Under the pieces are notes generated by a model, which was given only the letters and a program-made list of their open reading frames with translations, searched no databases and was not told the DNA's origin. From Struthidea cinerea (taxonomy: Eukaryota > Chordata > Aves > Passeriformes > Corcoracidae), in the NCBI GenBank assembly GCA_013397865.1, contig VZTI01004580.1, positions 728,263 through 792,262 of the forward strand: a stretch of DNA of 64,000 bases, read 5' to 3'. A program made the position numbers and the translations under genes. Each line of letters begins with the position of its first letter. Position 1 is the first letter of the stretch. Of the stretch, positions 1 through 11,100 are shown one piece after another.

Positions 1-804
1 TTAAATTCCAAGTGTTGAGACAGAGAACAAAGTGTAAGCAGAAAAGAAAGTGCTTTTGCATTCCGGGTGCATTTCTCTGCAAACACTCCTCATAACCCCG
101 GGCTCGAATGGCAGCTGAGTAGCAGCACTGCCTGCAGCAGTGTTTATTACCAGAGGCAAAAGCTTTTGCCACAGCTCTCCTTTTAACTTTTGCAAAAAAC
201 ATTGTCAGTCACTATGAAGACATTAACGGAAGCATCAGAGAATGTGTAGAATGTAAATATTTGTGTTGTGGCTGTAAAACAGACAAACTGAAAAGGCCTA
301 ACTTCTCTGAAGTTCTTGGGGAGTGAACCTCAGGGCTGTGAACCCACTCGATGAGCTGCTCCCCTGAATGTTTGTGTGTAGGCAGCTTCTTTCTTCGGCA
401 GAACAGTATTAATCATAATGAAACCGAATACATTGCAGGCAATAAGTGGTATGCTATCACAAAACTGTACACACATACAAAGATCAGTACTTTCCCCCAC
501 TTCTTCCCCCATCACTACCTAAAAAAACCCACCTGCAGAAAGGCTCTCACTTGGAAATGTCAGGTGGGTGTCAGCCCACACAGAGGCCTGCTACAAGAAA
601 ACACAAACAGAAATGCTCTTGTAGAATGACCTAAAAGAATCTGACACCTATGCTGTGACCCAGCAAATCCATGCAACAGCACCTGTCTGACTGTTTGAGG
701 GGAAAGGATTAGCACATCTGATAAACACATGGTAGGAGGGCAGTTTCCTCAAAGGCTGGTTAGCAATTTCTAATAAGACCTTTTCCCCTCCACATGAAGT
801 TTGA
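1..804. other. Non-coding DNA, left edge
   Basis: AT-rich sequence with only short chance reading frames; the longest plus-strand frame is about 92 codons at 351-629 and has no recognisable domain or convincing splice signals. If the candidate exons at 1147-1709 are real, this stretch would be an upstream intron of that gene. I see no repeat or promoter signal in it. Confidence 0.5.
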
Positions 805-862
805 TTTTGATGATCTTGGAAGTCTTTTCCAACCTTAAGGATTCTATGATTCTGTGAATATG
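805..862 (+). mobile_element. CR1 LINE 3'-end fragment
   Basis: About 58 bases match the 3' terminus of avian CR1 LINEs: a 'gatgatcttggaagtcttttc' type block, then 'caacctta' and the tail 'gattctatgattctgtg'. The tail lies at the right end, so the copy is on the plus strand. It is severely 5'-truncated, as is normal for CR1, and has no coding content. The family is recognised from the known CR1 3' end; the subfamily cannot be assigned. Confidence 0.85.
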
Positions 863-1146
863 CCAATTCAATAATTTGCATGTTTAGCAGGAACACACCA
901 GTTTAATTCAGCCTTTCAAGGAAAACGCCCCTGCCCTTCCACCTTGCCTGCACTAGCCATGGCAGAGCCTAGAAGGTGCATTTTACAGGAGTGACAGGCT
1001 CCCCACTGTGCAGCCAGATGTCTAGCAATCCTAGAAGTCTGAGCTCGACTGGTAGTCACAGAAATTCACCTTCCATAAGTTTGCTGTGCAAATATTTTGG
1101 GTTCAGAGTCACTGGGAGACCCTCTTCATATTGCTGTCAAATTCAG

Positions 1147-1386
1147 GGGATATACTTGACATATGAAGCCAGACCCACACATCTTCCAAAAAGAGTATTC
1201 CAGTCTAGACAAAAATTGTCTTTATGGCAACAGATGAGCCACATTCGGGATCCGATGGGTTCAGACGTGTCCAGCTTCCCAGGGCTGTTACCTATCAATC
1301 GGCGCCTGAGAACAACAAGTACATACAAGAGCTGTTTGCTTCAGGAGGTAGCAGAATCTCCCCCACAGAAGATTTTTGAGAATACG
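1147..1386 (+). CDS. Candidate internal coding exon, unrecognised protein
   Basis: A plus-strand frame is open from before 976 to a TAG at 1414-1416, about 146 codons, one of the longer frames in the window. Within it, 1147-1386 is 80 codons beginning after a plausible acceptor (AG at 1145-1146, preceded by the pyrimidine-rich 'ccctcttcatattgctgtc') and ending before a weak GT at 1387. The peptide is basic and Ser/Pro-rich, containing stretches such as LPKRVFQSRQKLSLWQQ and FPGLLPINRRLRTT; it has no domain I recognise and no signal peptide or membrane segment. The next candidate exon lies 112 bases downstream. Phase is the main problem: every usable GT here falls on a codon boundary (phase 0), whereas the downstream exon needs two bases carried over. 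Either the splice sites are not those chosen, the exons belong to different transcripts, or this is a chance frame or pseudogene. Confidence 0.27.
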
Positions 1387-1498
1387 GTAGACTCACAGGT
1401 GTCAGAAATGTTATAGGAAGAGCTCAGCTTGCTGCAAGGCAGGGCATAGACTACCTGACCCCTGTAAGCTCCTCTGAGCCATGCTGATTTTTTTCCAG

Positions 1499-1709
1499 GT
1501 CACTGGACAGAGGAGTGTCTGGTTCCATTTCAGATTTCTGGACGCTGGTTACATCCTCTGTATTTGAAACTCTTGAAATCCAGGCAGGTTTTAAGCACAT
1601 TCTTTCCAAAGCAAACCTTCAGAAAAGTGTGGACAGGTTAAGTGAGCAGTTTGCAGAGGAAAAGCTGCATAAAACTCTTCAGGAAATCCTTGCATTAGCA
1701 GTGGAATAA
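1499..1709 (+). CDS. Candidate terminal coding exon, unrecognised protein
   Basis: A strong acceptor-like tract (TGATTTTTTTCCAG, AG at 1497-1498) is followed by 69 open codons ending in TAA at 1707-1709. The frame starts at 1500 after a one-base remainder and has no upstream ATG of its own, consistent with a last exon rather than a short gene. The peptide is Leu/Lys/Glu-rich with helical character, and its last part (LSEQFAEEKLHKTLQEILA) would make an amphipathic helix. I do not recognise the family. If real, it is the carboxyl end of a gene running in from the left of the window. The first ATTAAA-type polyadenylation signal I see downstream is near 2312. A chance frame cannot be excluded, since 70 open codons is unremarkable for vertebrate DNA; the case rests on the acceptor and the peptide composition. 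Confidence 0.33.
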
Positions 1710-3359
1710 GCCTGTTCTACTTACCAGGTACCTACACATGGAAAAAATGTAAACAATTTAAATGGAAAGGTAGAGATGAGAAGGGAGAGAGGTCACAGGA
1801 TCAGCTGCCTCAAAAGTGTATTAACCTGTGTCCTGCCACTTAGAGCAGGTCTGAGTAGGCTAAAGTACTCTGGTCTTTCACCCTAAATTTTCCTGCCTGA
1901 GAAGCAGCTCAATGTAACAGTTCTTGTTTAAATGATGCAAAACTGAAAAATGTATGCGTCCTGAAGATGCAGCCTGCAGGGTACTCACAGAGCTGACAAA
2001 TGAGGAAAATACCAAGGACAATATACTCCCCCAAGAACAGCTCCCAGGTGTCACTTCAGCCCTTTCTGGGGTCCCTCAGATGCAAGTTGAGAGCAGGACA
2101 TTGGCTGGATAAAGCAATTTAGCCACCCACTGTCTGCCACCTCTTTCTCGTACTAACAAGAAGTGGACAGAAGTGAGACCTCATCCCAAGCCAGGTGTGC
2201 ATGGATTTACGTGATGGGAGGATGCATGTGTTCATGTCTGCCGGTGAAATGCTTGCAGTTTGGTCAGACAGGAGGCCCAGTGAACTCAGTGGAGAAGTAG
2301 AAACCTCTCCATTAAAGGCCTTAAATAATTAGTTGAAATTGGACCAATTCACTTTATTATAACAAATTTCCTCATTCGGTGTTAGAAGCAGGTGTTTCTT
2401 TACTGTTATATATAGAAAGCCACACTTCCTCCCTCAGCTAATTATTGTTAGCATACCAATTTTTCACCTTTAGGGCCCAGTTCTGATTACCTGCATGCTG
2501 ATGATAACATTTGTCTAACAACACTGGCTCTAAGACCAATAGCTCTCTATTCATGGTGGTATAAGCAAGATAGGAATCTGGCTCTCAAAGCTCTATTTAA
2601 ACTTGACCTGGATGATTCATGCCTTTGAGATCTCAAAATGAGATTACAGCAAAGTGCTTTATAGTGGGCTGCCAAAAGGGCTAATCCATTCCCTGAAGCT
2701 AATGCACAATACAGCACCTTGATTGTTATCAGAGGTGGGCAGGGAGGGATCTGCCTACTCACTACTTGTCTGTCAGCATTTTCTGCTTTTTAGTGCCTAG
2801 AAAAGGTCTACAGTTTTGCTTTTAGCTTTTAAAGCTATTAACAGGCTGGAAATTGATGTTGCCAAGGACATCTGTAAATGTGCCTTGGGGATGTATAAAT
2901 ACTTTATAGTATTGAATTGTTCCCCTTTTTGTTAGCCACAGGAATCCTATCAGACTGACAAGGGTAATTTCCAGTGATGCCTCTCAAACCAAACATGAAA
3001 ACAAGATGGTAACTCTGCCATGCCTTTTCCCTGGACCAACCCTGAGAGATGAGAAGCCCTCCATCAGTCTTTCATGATCACATTTGAATTAATTTGGATT
3101 TGGACCTTCCCTTGTGAACTTTCTTCTTTTGTTACAAAAATTGAAACCATTTCTATCATAGTAAATTTCTTCTCACATTTAAATTTTTTTCCTGATACGT
3201 GAGGATCAAACCAGAAGCTTACACAACTTTGCATTGTACCTACAGGCTTTGCAATGTCAGGAGCAGCAAATGCAGCAAAGATGTATTTCTGCCAGTCATA
3301 TGATTTGCCCAGAAATCCTTTCTTGTGAGTCCTGGTGTGCAGCATTCAGCCTCTCTACG
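1710..3359. other. Non-coding DNA, possible 3' UTR then intergenic
   Basis: No supportable gene. If the exon ending at 1709 is real, the first part would be its 3' untranslated region. Around 2300-2530 the sequence is rich in TAAT-type motifs, for example the 'agctaattattgttagcat' block. This is the kind of composition seen in conserved non-coding DNA, but conservation cannot be judged from one sequence. No repeat is recognised before the LTR target duplication at 3360. Confidence 0.45.
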
Positions 3360-3365
3360 CCTGTG
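3360..3365. repeat. Target-site duplication, left copy
   Basis: CCTGTG immediately precedes the LTR start TGTCGCGTG. An identical hexamer follows the LTR end at 3720-3725. A 6-bp duplication is typical of class II (ERVK/alpha-beta type) integrase. Confidence 0.85.
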
Positions 3366-3719
3366 TGTCGCGTGACGGTCGGCGATGGAAGAGACGGGGC
3401 AGATTGCTTGGATGCAATAAGCCGATTTTATTGATAGAGAGCTATGTATTTATACCTTTTCAGCAGTAACTAAAAATAGATTCTTATATAAGCAGCAATC
3501 ACTATAACAACCATATCTATGTTTCTTAATAACATTGCAAAACTAAAGGCTAGCACTGACCAACACAGGTACATTCCTGGCATGCTATTCACTCATGCTT
3601 GCTGTTTCGTGGTAGGCCGTACTGCCTGCCATGGTTTGCGGCCTAGCAGCGTTAGCGCGTTCACTTCTGACATGAGTTCAGCAGTGCTCTCACTTCTGCT
3701 TTCTAGCTCTATCTCCACA
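3366..3719 (-). mobile_element. Solo LTR, ERVK-like endogenous retrovirus
   Basis: The 354-bp element starts TG and ends CA and is bracketed by a perfect 6-bp target duplication (CCTGTG). Read on the minus strand, it has a TATA-like TATAAATA opposite about 3447-3454. Roughly 20 bases downstream of that, an AATAAA signal lies opposite 3427-3432, the close TATA-to-poly(A) spacing expected around an LTR transcription start and R region. The short U5 then runs to 3366. No retroviral coding sequence or second LTR lies next to it, so the provirus has presumably collapsed to a solo LTR by recombination. The intact duplication and clean ends suggest a fairly young insertion. The class comes from the duplication length; the exact family cannot be named without a repeat library. 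Confidence 0.85.
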
Positions 3720-3725
3720 CCTGTG
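3720..3725. repeat. Target-site duplication, right copy
   Basis: CCTGTG, identical to 3360-3365, directly after the terminal CA of the LTR. Confidence 0.85.
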
Positions 3726-4849
3726 CAATGGCATAAGGCTTGATTATCTGTAAAAGCACTGGGAAACATAGAGAAAAAAAAGGTAAGTGTTTGCTGCAAT
3801 ACAGAAGACCAGAACAGTGCTGTACTGAAGGCACGTAGAGATTTGCAGACCTATTGTAGTGCACTGATTTTCCACCCAGCACACGTGATGACTCTCCGGG
3901 AAGCTTAAATTAGTATGCATTTAATCAGCCCATATTCTTTAATAATGTCTCTTTTAATAGGGACAGCTGGATCCAAGGCAATCCCATCAATCAGCACTGA
4001 CAGCTGTGGCTATGATATCCACTCCACTGACTCTTTCCTGCAGTTGCAGACCTCATGCCTTTGTAATTACATGCCTAGTTTTAGGCTTCCAAATTTGAAA
4101 TGTTTGACAGCAGGAGATTGGTGAGATTTACTATCATTAGAAGGATCCAGGAACAGTCACAGGTGACAACTCCTGGACATATCTTCACTTCTGCCTCACT
4201 GAAGGGAGGCAATCAACTGACAGCCCTTAAAAAGTGGCTCTGATCCTTACACTGACCAGCAGTTTGCTCATAAAGGCTGATAATTGAAAGTGTTAATGGT
4301 TACATTAGCCCTTGGTGGAAAATATTAGCAGTGAACCATAATATTCCCATCATTAAAAGTCAGCAAAAAACCCACCTGCTTTTATGTCCATTTCACAAAT
4401 GCCTGAATTTAGGAGAGACCATGCTGTCATATCAGGGATAACGCCAAGCATGCAAACTTACCTTTCTTCCACATCCATTGCTATGCTTCCTACTTCAGTG
4501 TTCAATTTGCTGCATTTTGCTGGCAAAGTACAAATCCTAAATTATTTTGATCACAATCTCCACTTCTAATTAATTTTTAATCTCAGAATACCTTGCACCT
4601 GTTATGAAATAAGGATTATTATAGAGAAATAAACTTCGGAAGCCAGTAAATAAAGCCACATAATTTTCTTCATTAGAAACCTTCATGTGTATGCTTTGTT
4701 CAAAAAGTAATTAAAAGGATTCCATTTGTTTGTTTATTTGTTTATGGAATCGTGTTTTGGGTCATGCAACAATCTTAAAAAAACAATTTGTCATTGCTGT
4801 CTATTTGGCATTGATCAGGAGCACTCCTGGTTGCTGGGTTCAACTATCT
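3726..4849. other. Non-coding DNA
   Basis: No gene recognised. AT-rich throughout; frames are all below about 90 codons and lack family features. The stretch carries no repeat I can name up to the CR1 fragment beginning near 4850. Confidence 0.5.
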
Positions 4850-5168
4850 AATAAGGAGGTAAGGAGAAGACAAAGCCAGGCCCTTCCCAAGATGCATAAC
4901 AGCAGGACAGGAGGCAACTGTGACAAGGTTCAAAAAACAAAAGGAAAACTCCAGCTAGATGCTTGGAGAGAAAACTTACAAGGAAGAAGATAAAATGTGA
5001 AAGCAAGCACTGAGACTGTGGAATATCCAGCCTTGGATATATTCAAAACTCAGCTGTATGAATCCATTAGCTCACTGACTCTGAAGCCAGCCTTCTGCTC
5101 TGAGCAGGGCGTTGGAGTAGGCGACTGCATGGGTCCCTTCTGACGTAAATTATTGTGTGATTCTGTGT
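4850..5168 (+). mobile_element. CR1 LINE 3' region, 5'-truncated and diverged
   Basis: Landmarks appear in CR1 order: 'agccaggcccttcccaaga' near 4875, 'acaggaggcaac' near 4906, 'gtggaatatccagccttgga' near 5019, 'atattcaaaactc' near 5038, 'ctctgagcagggcgttgga' near 5097, and the tail 'gggtcccttctgacgtaaat' to 'gtgattctgtg'. These correspond to the end of ORF2 and the 3' UTR of avian CR1. The copy is on the plus strand and decayed by many substitutions and small gaps, with no usable reading frame. The left boundary is approximate. Confidence 0.85.
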
Positions 5169-8100
5169 ATCTGACCTTTGTGTTTTAAGTGCTCTTTGAG
5201 ATTCCTCTTTTGGAAAAAAAAACAAGGAGAAACATAGGTCTTCCTTGTAGAAAGCAATCACTGTTAATGAAGCCAACACCCTTCATGAAAGGAGCATGAA
5301 GGAGAACACAAAGGTACATACGTATGCATGCATCCACCACAACCTTACTGAAAATGGAAACAGGAATAAAACAACAGGTTTTTAAAAGTAAACCTAAAAG
5401 TCCTGTGATTTCATCAAGTCCTAGCAAGAATGTAAGAGCTTGATCATTACTATCATCATTTTGCTTTGTTAAATCCTCAGATGAGCCTTAAGACTAAGGA
5501 GGAGTCATGTCCCAAAAGTAAGAGTTGAGAGAAAGAGCTATCAACTCTGAATGTGTATAAGGGATTGCTGGAGGCCTGAGATTATCTCCAAAATGTTATT
5601 TCAAAGTGTTTCAAAACTTTTTAGCCATATCACTTTGTTAACCTGCTCTTGCCTTCCTCTCCCACCACTTACTGTGCATTTATCTGTGGAAGCTGTTTCA
5701 CAGAGTTGTGCCAGTGTCAATGTCTGCAAAGTAGTGAATGCACAACCCTCCAGAGAATGAATCATCTGCTTTGACTGGCTTTGACTGGAACAACAGTGAG
5801 TTCAGGAGTACCAGAAATAGCCAAGGTCTTCCTAAGAAATGAGACAAAAAGAAAAATACAACCCAGAGAAAATATAGGCAAAATATAGGGTTGTGAAAAG
5901 TTCCACAACATCTCAGACTGATACTTTTGTTTTTCACAGATGTTTTCTTTGACATTCATCCAAAAGAGTTTTGAGCATTCACTGCATAAGAACTATTTCC
6001 AAGGCCTAGATAGCATTCAGAGGTTTTAAAATAACCATCTCTTACATTAATGGTTTGCAGTTTCTCTCTCTTCATGCTTTAAATTTTGTCCAATGGAATC
6101 TCAAACTCTCACAGAACAGAAGGACCTGAGAGACCCTTGCATAAGCCCCTCACATGGATGGATTTTTTCTCTGTTAACTTTTATGTAAGTCACCATAAAA
6201 GGAGTTAAAAAATACCTGAATATACGAGAAACCTTGGCTTGAAACAAAGACAGAACCAAACTTTAGCTAGGCTATTAAAAACCACTTCTCAGTTCTCAGT
6301 TGCACTCTGCCCTTTGACAGCAACACACAATACGCAAGATTTTTCACAGAATGCTGTGTGTTCCATGTACTGAGAAAATACCACTGCTGTAGTTTGTGAT
6401 GACCCTAAACCTCTCAGACTTTCTCCTGTTCTTTCCCAACAGCGCTTGAAAGGATTTCTCCAGGTTTCTAGATGTCTTTTTGCATCCCAGGCACACTTCT
6501 TAAATATCCTCCCACTCTGAAGCTATTTATTGTACCAGGCTCTGTGCTTTTCCACCTGAAATTCCTCCACCTTCTGAAGATGGATTTTCCTATTAAAAAA
6601 GACTTTTTCATGCCAAGAACAGGTTAAAGACTTACCATGCATCAGCTGGGCTGCGGTAGCTTTACATGTGCATGTTCTTAGTTTGTTTTAAACAAAGTAC
6701 AATCTCAACAGAGCTCATTGCCAGTTCATATTACCCTTCTCTAATAATGGGTTAAGCACATGCATGCAATTGCTGATAAACTCTTATCATCTGCCAGTCC
6801 TGCTTACCTGTGCATTGATTTATAACTAATGATTTGGAACAGGTTATGCACTTGCCTTGCACTGGGGAGAAAGCCTGCACACTGAAATCATTGCAGCTAT
6901 TTAGGTGAGCAACTGCCTGCCAGCTTGAACAAGGGGTTCCTCACAGAGACTTTTAACAGCCATCATAATCCATCCTTCAAGGGCAATCTGGTAACAAACA
7001 GTGGTTTTGGAGATACGACTCCTGTTGAAATTCAATGTTTCCATCTGCTTGCCAAATTTTTATAGTTATGCAAACGTACTTGGTATCTAAAGAGCATTAA
7101 TTGCTTGCATGTCACTGTCCTTGCACTTTAATGCCCTGGAGATGACGTAGGGGCGCCTGTCATTTTTCCTTGATAGATAGGATTTAGCAATAACCTTAGT
7201 TTGTGGGCTTAAAAAACCTCACAAACCCCCCTTTGTGTGCCTCGCATTTAATCCAACATCCTTGCAGGGCAGATATTTACATCAATAGAGGTCAAGGTAT
7301 CTTTTGTTTAATGAACCTCTTACTGAAAGAGATTTAGACTATTTTGTTTCTTTTATGTCCAGGGGACCATATCTTCAACACAGCTAGGAAGAGGTACCTG
7401 AAGCTGTGCTGAAACGTTTTTGAACTTTTCAACACACTGGCTCTCCACTCCCATATCTCCGTCGACAAGAACTAGAGGAGCATGAGATAAATGCAAACAC
7501 ACAGAATGCAACTTCAGAGCCCAGATTTCCTTCTGCCCATGGAGAAGCTACAATTATGCCTCTCTGATTAAAAGAAAGTCTGCAGCAGCCAAGCACTGAT
7601 CGAGTTTGAACAGCCTAATGACTTTGCTAGCACGTGATGTTTGATAGCAATCTCCAACAGACCACTGATGATACAGATCTCTCTTTTTGGAAGGGAGTGA
7701 TGAGCCCCCCTGTTCTAGCTGATTAACTTGTGCATACCAGGCCATGATCCAACTGTTTCTCAGCCACCTGTGCAAGTGAAATGAGGCTCTGCTGTTGCAG
7801 TAATTTAGCTCCTAATATTTTCAGGCTGATGAAAAACAGACCACCTCAACTAATGGCAATTTTTACATAATCCTTTTTATTTTCAAACCAGCCTGCCCAC
7901 CCTATATTGCATGCAAGCCATGGCTGTGTTTACTACCACAATGAACAACTGTATCTCCTCCAGTGTGAAGATCTAATGACACATAAGCAAAATCATGCCC
8001 TTATATTCCTGCAGATGAAAGTTATATCTATATTTTAATTAGGAAACAACCATGTCTTCATCCAGAGAACAAGTTAGTTCTAATAGATCTTACGTTCATA

Positions 8101-11100
8101 AGTAAACTGTGGGCAATTTTGAGTTTGTCCTGTGATAAAGGTTTAAATCTATCATATGATAGAAGTAGGTGGGATTCACACCTGTGCAAGTAGCTACCAA
8201 CACATGGACATGAGTTCTCACCTTTCCAAATATCAGTAACAATTCCTGTTTACAGTGCATGGTTGTCTGAGCAAAAAGCCATGAAGTAGTCCCACAGTGA
8301 CTGTGAACTGACTCATTCAATCCCTGCATGGCTCAAACATATACAGAATATGTATACAGCAGACCCGTTGCTGGTTTTGCTTCCTAAGCTCCAAGTTTAT
8401 GTCCTGGAAATGTACTAACTTTTCATTTTTCCATATGAAAAAATCAGAAGTGTGGAGTTGAAGTGCTAGTTTCATCCTTCATTTCCATATCTTTTAATAT
8501 AGCAATAAAATGAAAGCAGTTCCATGCTGACAACCCAAAAGCCATTGGACACTAAAGGCAATTAAATGGCAATCAAGCCTTCGAGTCACAAAGCAGGCAT
8601 GTCGAAGGTTTTGAGCTGCTTCTAAGAAGAAAACATTCAGTAACCCTTTATTTATACAATTTGAAGCATCATAATCATTTCTCTGAGGAATTTACACAAA
8701 CAAAACCTTAGCAATTAACTAAATATTCTAACAAATAAGGTGATTTCAAAATCAGGCAAAACCTAAATATTTATTAATTACACTATTGAACCTCAAGTGC
8801 TGACAGCACATTTTACCTCCCTAAAGCAAATTCCGAAGTTAGTTAATCAATAGTCAAGCAAACAACTAATTTGTTCCATAAATAGGAATGCATTCACATG
8901 CTTAGCAGAGCGCAAGGAAAAAGTGACGCTCCCAGAAAGTGAGTAAATTCAAGTACTACAGCTCCTGGCGAGAAAAAGTTTGAAATACTGCCAGGTGTAT
9001 GCAGAAGATAACCTAGCATGACTTGATTTCTAGAGGTAGTAACAGACTGATTTCTTTTCCTGAAACAAATTCATCCAAACACAGGTTTTTTTGCCAGTTT
9101 TTCTACTGAAGTAACTGAGGGGGAAAAAAAAACCCCAAGAACACACTCATTTTGGGGAAAAGATAGGAATTTTACAAGAAATATGATTAAAGAGAAAGTG
9201 AAAATTTTAGATACAGATAAAATTATGACTGTATTACCTCAGGGGATTTTTTTCAATAAGAGATAAGTATTAAAAGTTTCATTCTGGACCTGACTTTGCT
9301 GCCTAACAGCTTAAATATTTATATTTGGACAAAATAAATACAAAATGCCAGCATTTAAATTTGATGTTATTTGAAAGCCTCACAGATGGAAGTAATTCCA
9401 CAAAACATAAAGCAATTTGGAAACAAAAGCTGCTGGTTTACATCCCCAAGTGAGCATTCAGGCAGATTTACCCAAACAATGATGCTCAATTTAACCAAAC
9501 TACCTGATGGAGAGAGAAGCCCTTTCCAGCTGAGAAAACCCACCTCCACAAAGTATTTTAATCTGTTTTTAAAAGAGAAAAAAATCACAAAGCAGGACTT
9601 CCTTTGTCAGAAAGGACAAAGGGTTCTCCTGTTCTGGGCAGGTAACCCAGAAAGAAGGGCCAGAGGGAATTCACTTCGGGATCCTGCCACAAAGTGGAGA
9701 GATCAGAAATGCCTGTTTGGTCACCCACAGCAGAAGGAAACCATCATTTGCTGCCTGCATGTGAGTGTGTGCACAGAGTGAAGTTGTTTGTAGCAGCTGA
9801 TGAGTACAGCACCTCCTGAGTGCCTGTTTGAGACCCTGCTAAGTTCTCTGCAAAGTAAAGCACCGAGGTTCATGTCGGCACGTCTGCACTGTGTACTTGC
9901 CTGGCAATTTTCCAGCTCACTTCCCACCCAGCTTGGAAATCTGCCCGGAGTGTAGGATGCTAGCGAGCATCATTTGGTTCATACTGTTTGGCTTTGTTGT
10001 CGACAGTTGGGTTTAAACTCTGCTGTACATCTGGCACGGTTTTGCAGGCTTATGCTGCTACTCACATTTTCTCAGCATCCCTCATGTTAAAGGTGGGAAG
10101 GGAAAGAGAGTATTCTCCTAGACTGTCCATGTTTGGGGTTTTTTTGTTCTTCTCAAGATGGACATCCTGACAGAAATCACCATTTGTCTTTTTTCACTGT
10201 GGTATTTCCTCTCCCAGAAGAGCAGAGCATCAGGAGGCAAAAACCAACAGAAACCTCCACAGACAGATTCCATCCTCTGGCCCTTCTGTGGCTCCTCCTT
10301 CCCTTCACGTGCACATTTTCCCCTTTTTCGCATATCCCAATCCCTTCTCATTCTTCAGTCATGCAGTGCACCTGGAGGAGAGGTACGGGAGACCTGCCCA
10401 CCATTACTTGCCACCTGCAGCAAAGTTGTTGGTCCCAGCACCGAGCTACAGCCTCCATCCAATCACTGCAGACACCTGCCAGGAGCAAGGAGGGCTTCTT
10501 GTGGTTTGGTACCAAGACACGTGAGCAAAAAAAGGTAAAGAAATTACCAATATAAGTGCTAACTGAGAGCAGTAACTGTTTTGTTGGGTTTTTTTTCTCA
10601 TCAACTGCACAAGACCCAGGTCTGCATTGACTGGATCTTCAAGGAAACATCATTTACCTATGACTCAGCAACTGAGAGAGGTAGAAAAGACATGAAGAGC
10701 CCACCAAACCCTCTTGCAGCCCTCCTAGCTGACTCCCTTCTAGAAGAGAAGGAGCTGATGATGTTCCTGGAAAGCTCAATCTTTTCATGCTCATCTCAGG
10801 CATTTTGCCTCAGCCATGCTCAAAAACTCTTCTGCCAGTGGGAGGAGCTTTGGAGAAGCTCCAACAAAAATTTTTCCCCCCAGGACATCCAAACTACACC
10901 TCTGTTGTCCTTCTTCTGACCTCCTGAATCAAGAAGAGGTGATTGTCCTGCTGCTCTAGTCTAACAGAGCCTCAAGGGCAACCAAAGTCCACATCCTGGC
11001 TGGATGACCCTACATCCATCTCCTCATGGCTGCATGACTTTCTGCTGCAGACAGAGAGGGTTTTCCTCCACTCCTTCTTTCTGACATTTTATCAACAACT

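Noticed and set aside
9371..10555. Cluster of 126- to 140-codon plus-strand frames
   Set aside because: They overlap one another in different frames with no consistent protein-like composition.
10939..10975. Another short CR1-like 'gaggtgattgtcctgctgctc' match
   Set aside because: The sequence on both sides does not continue as CR1; insufficient to annotate.
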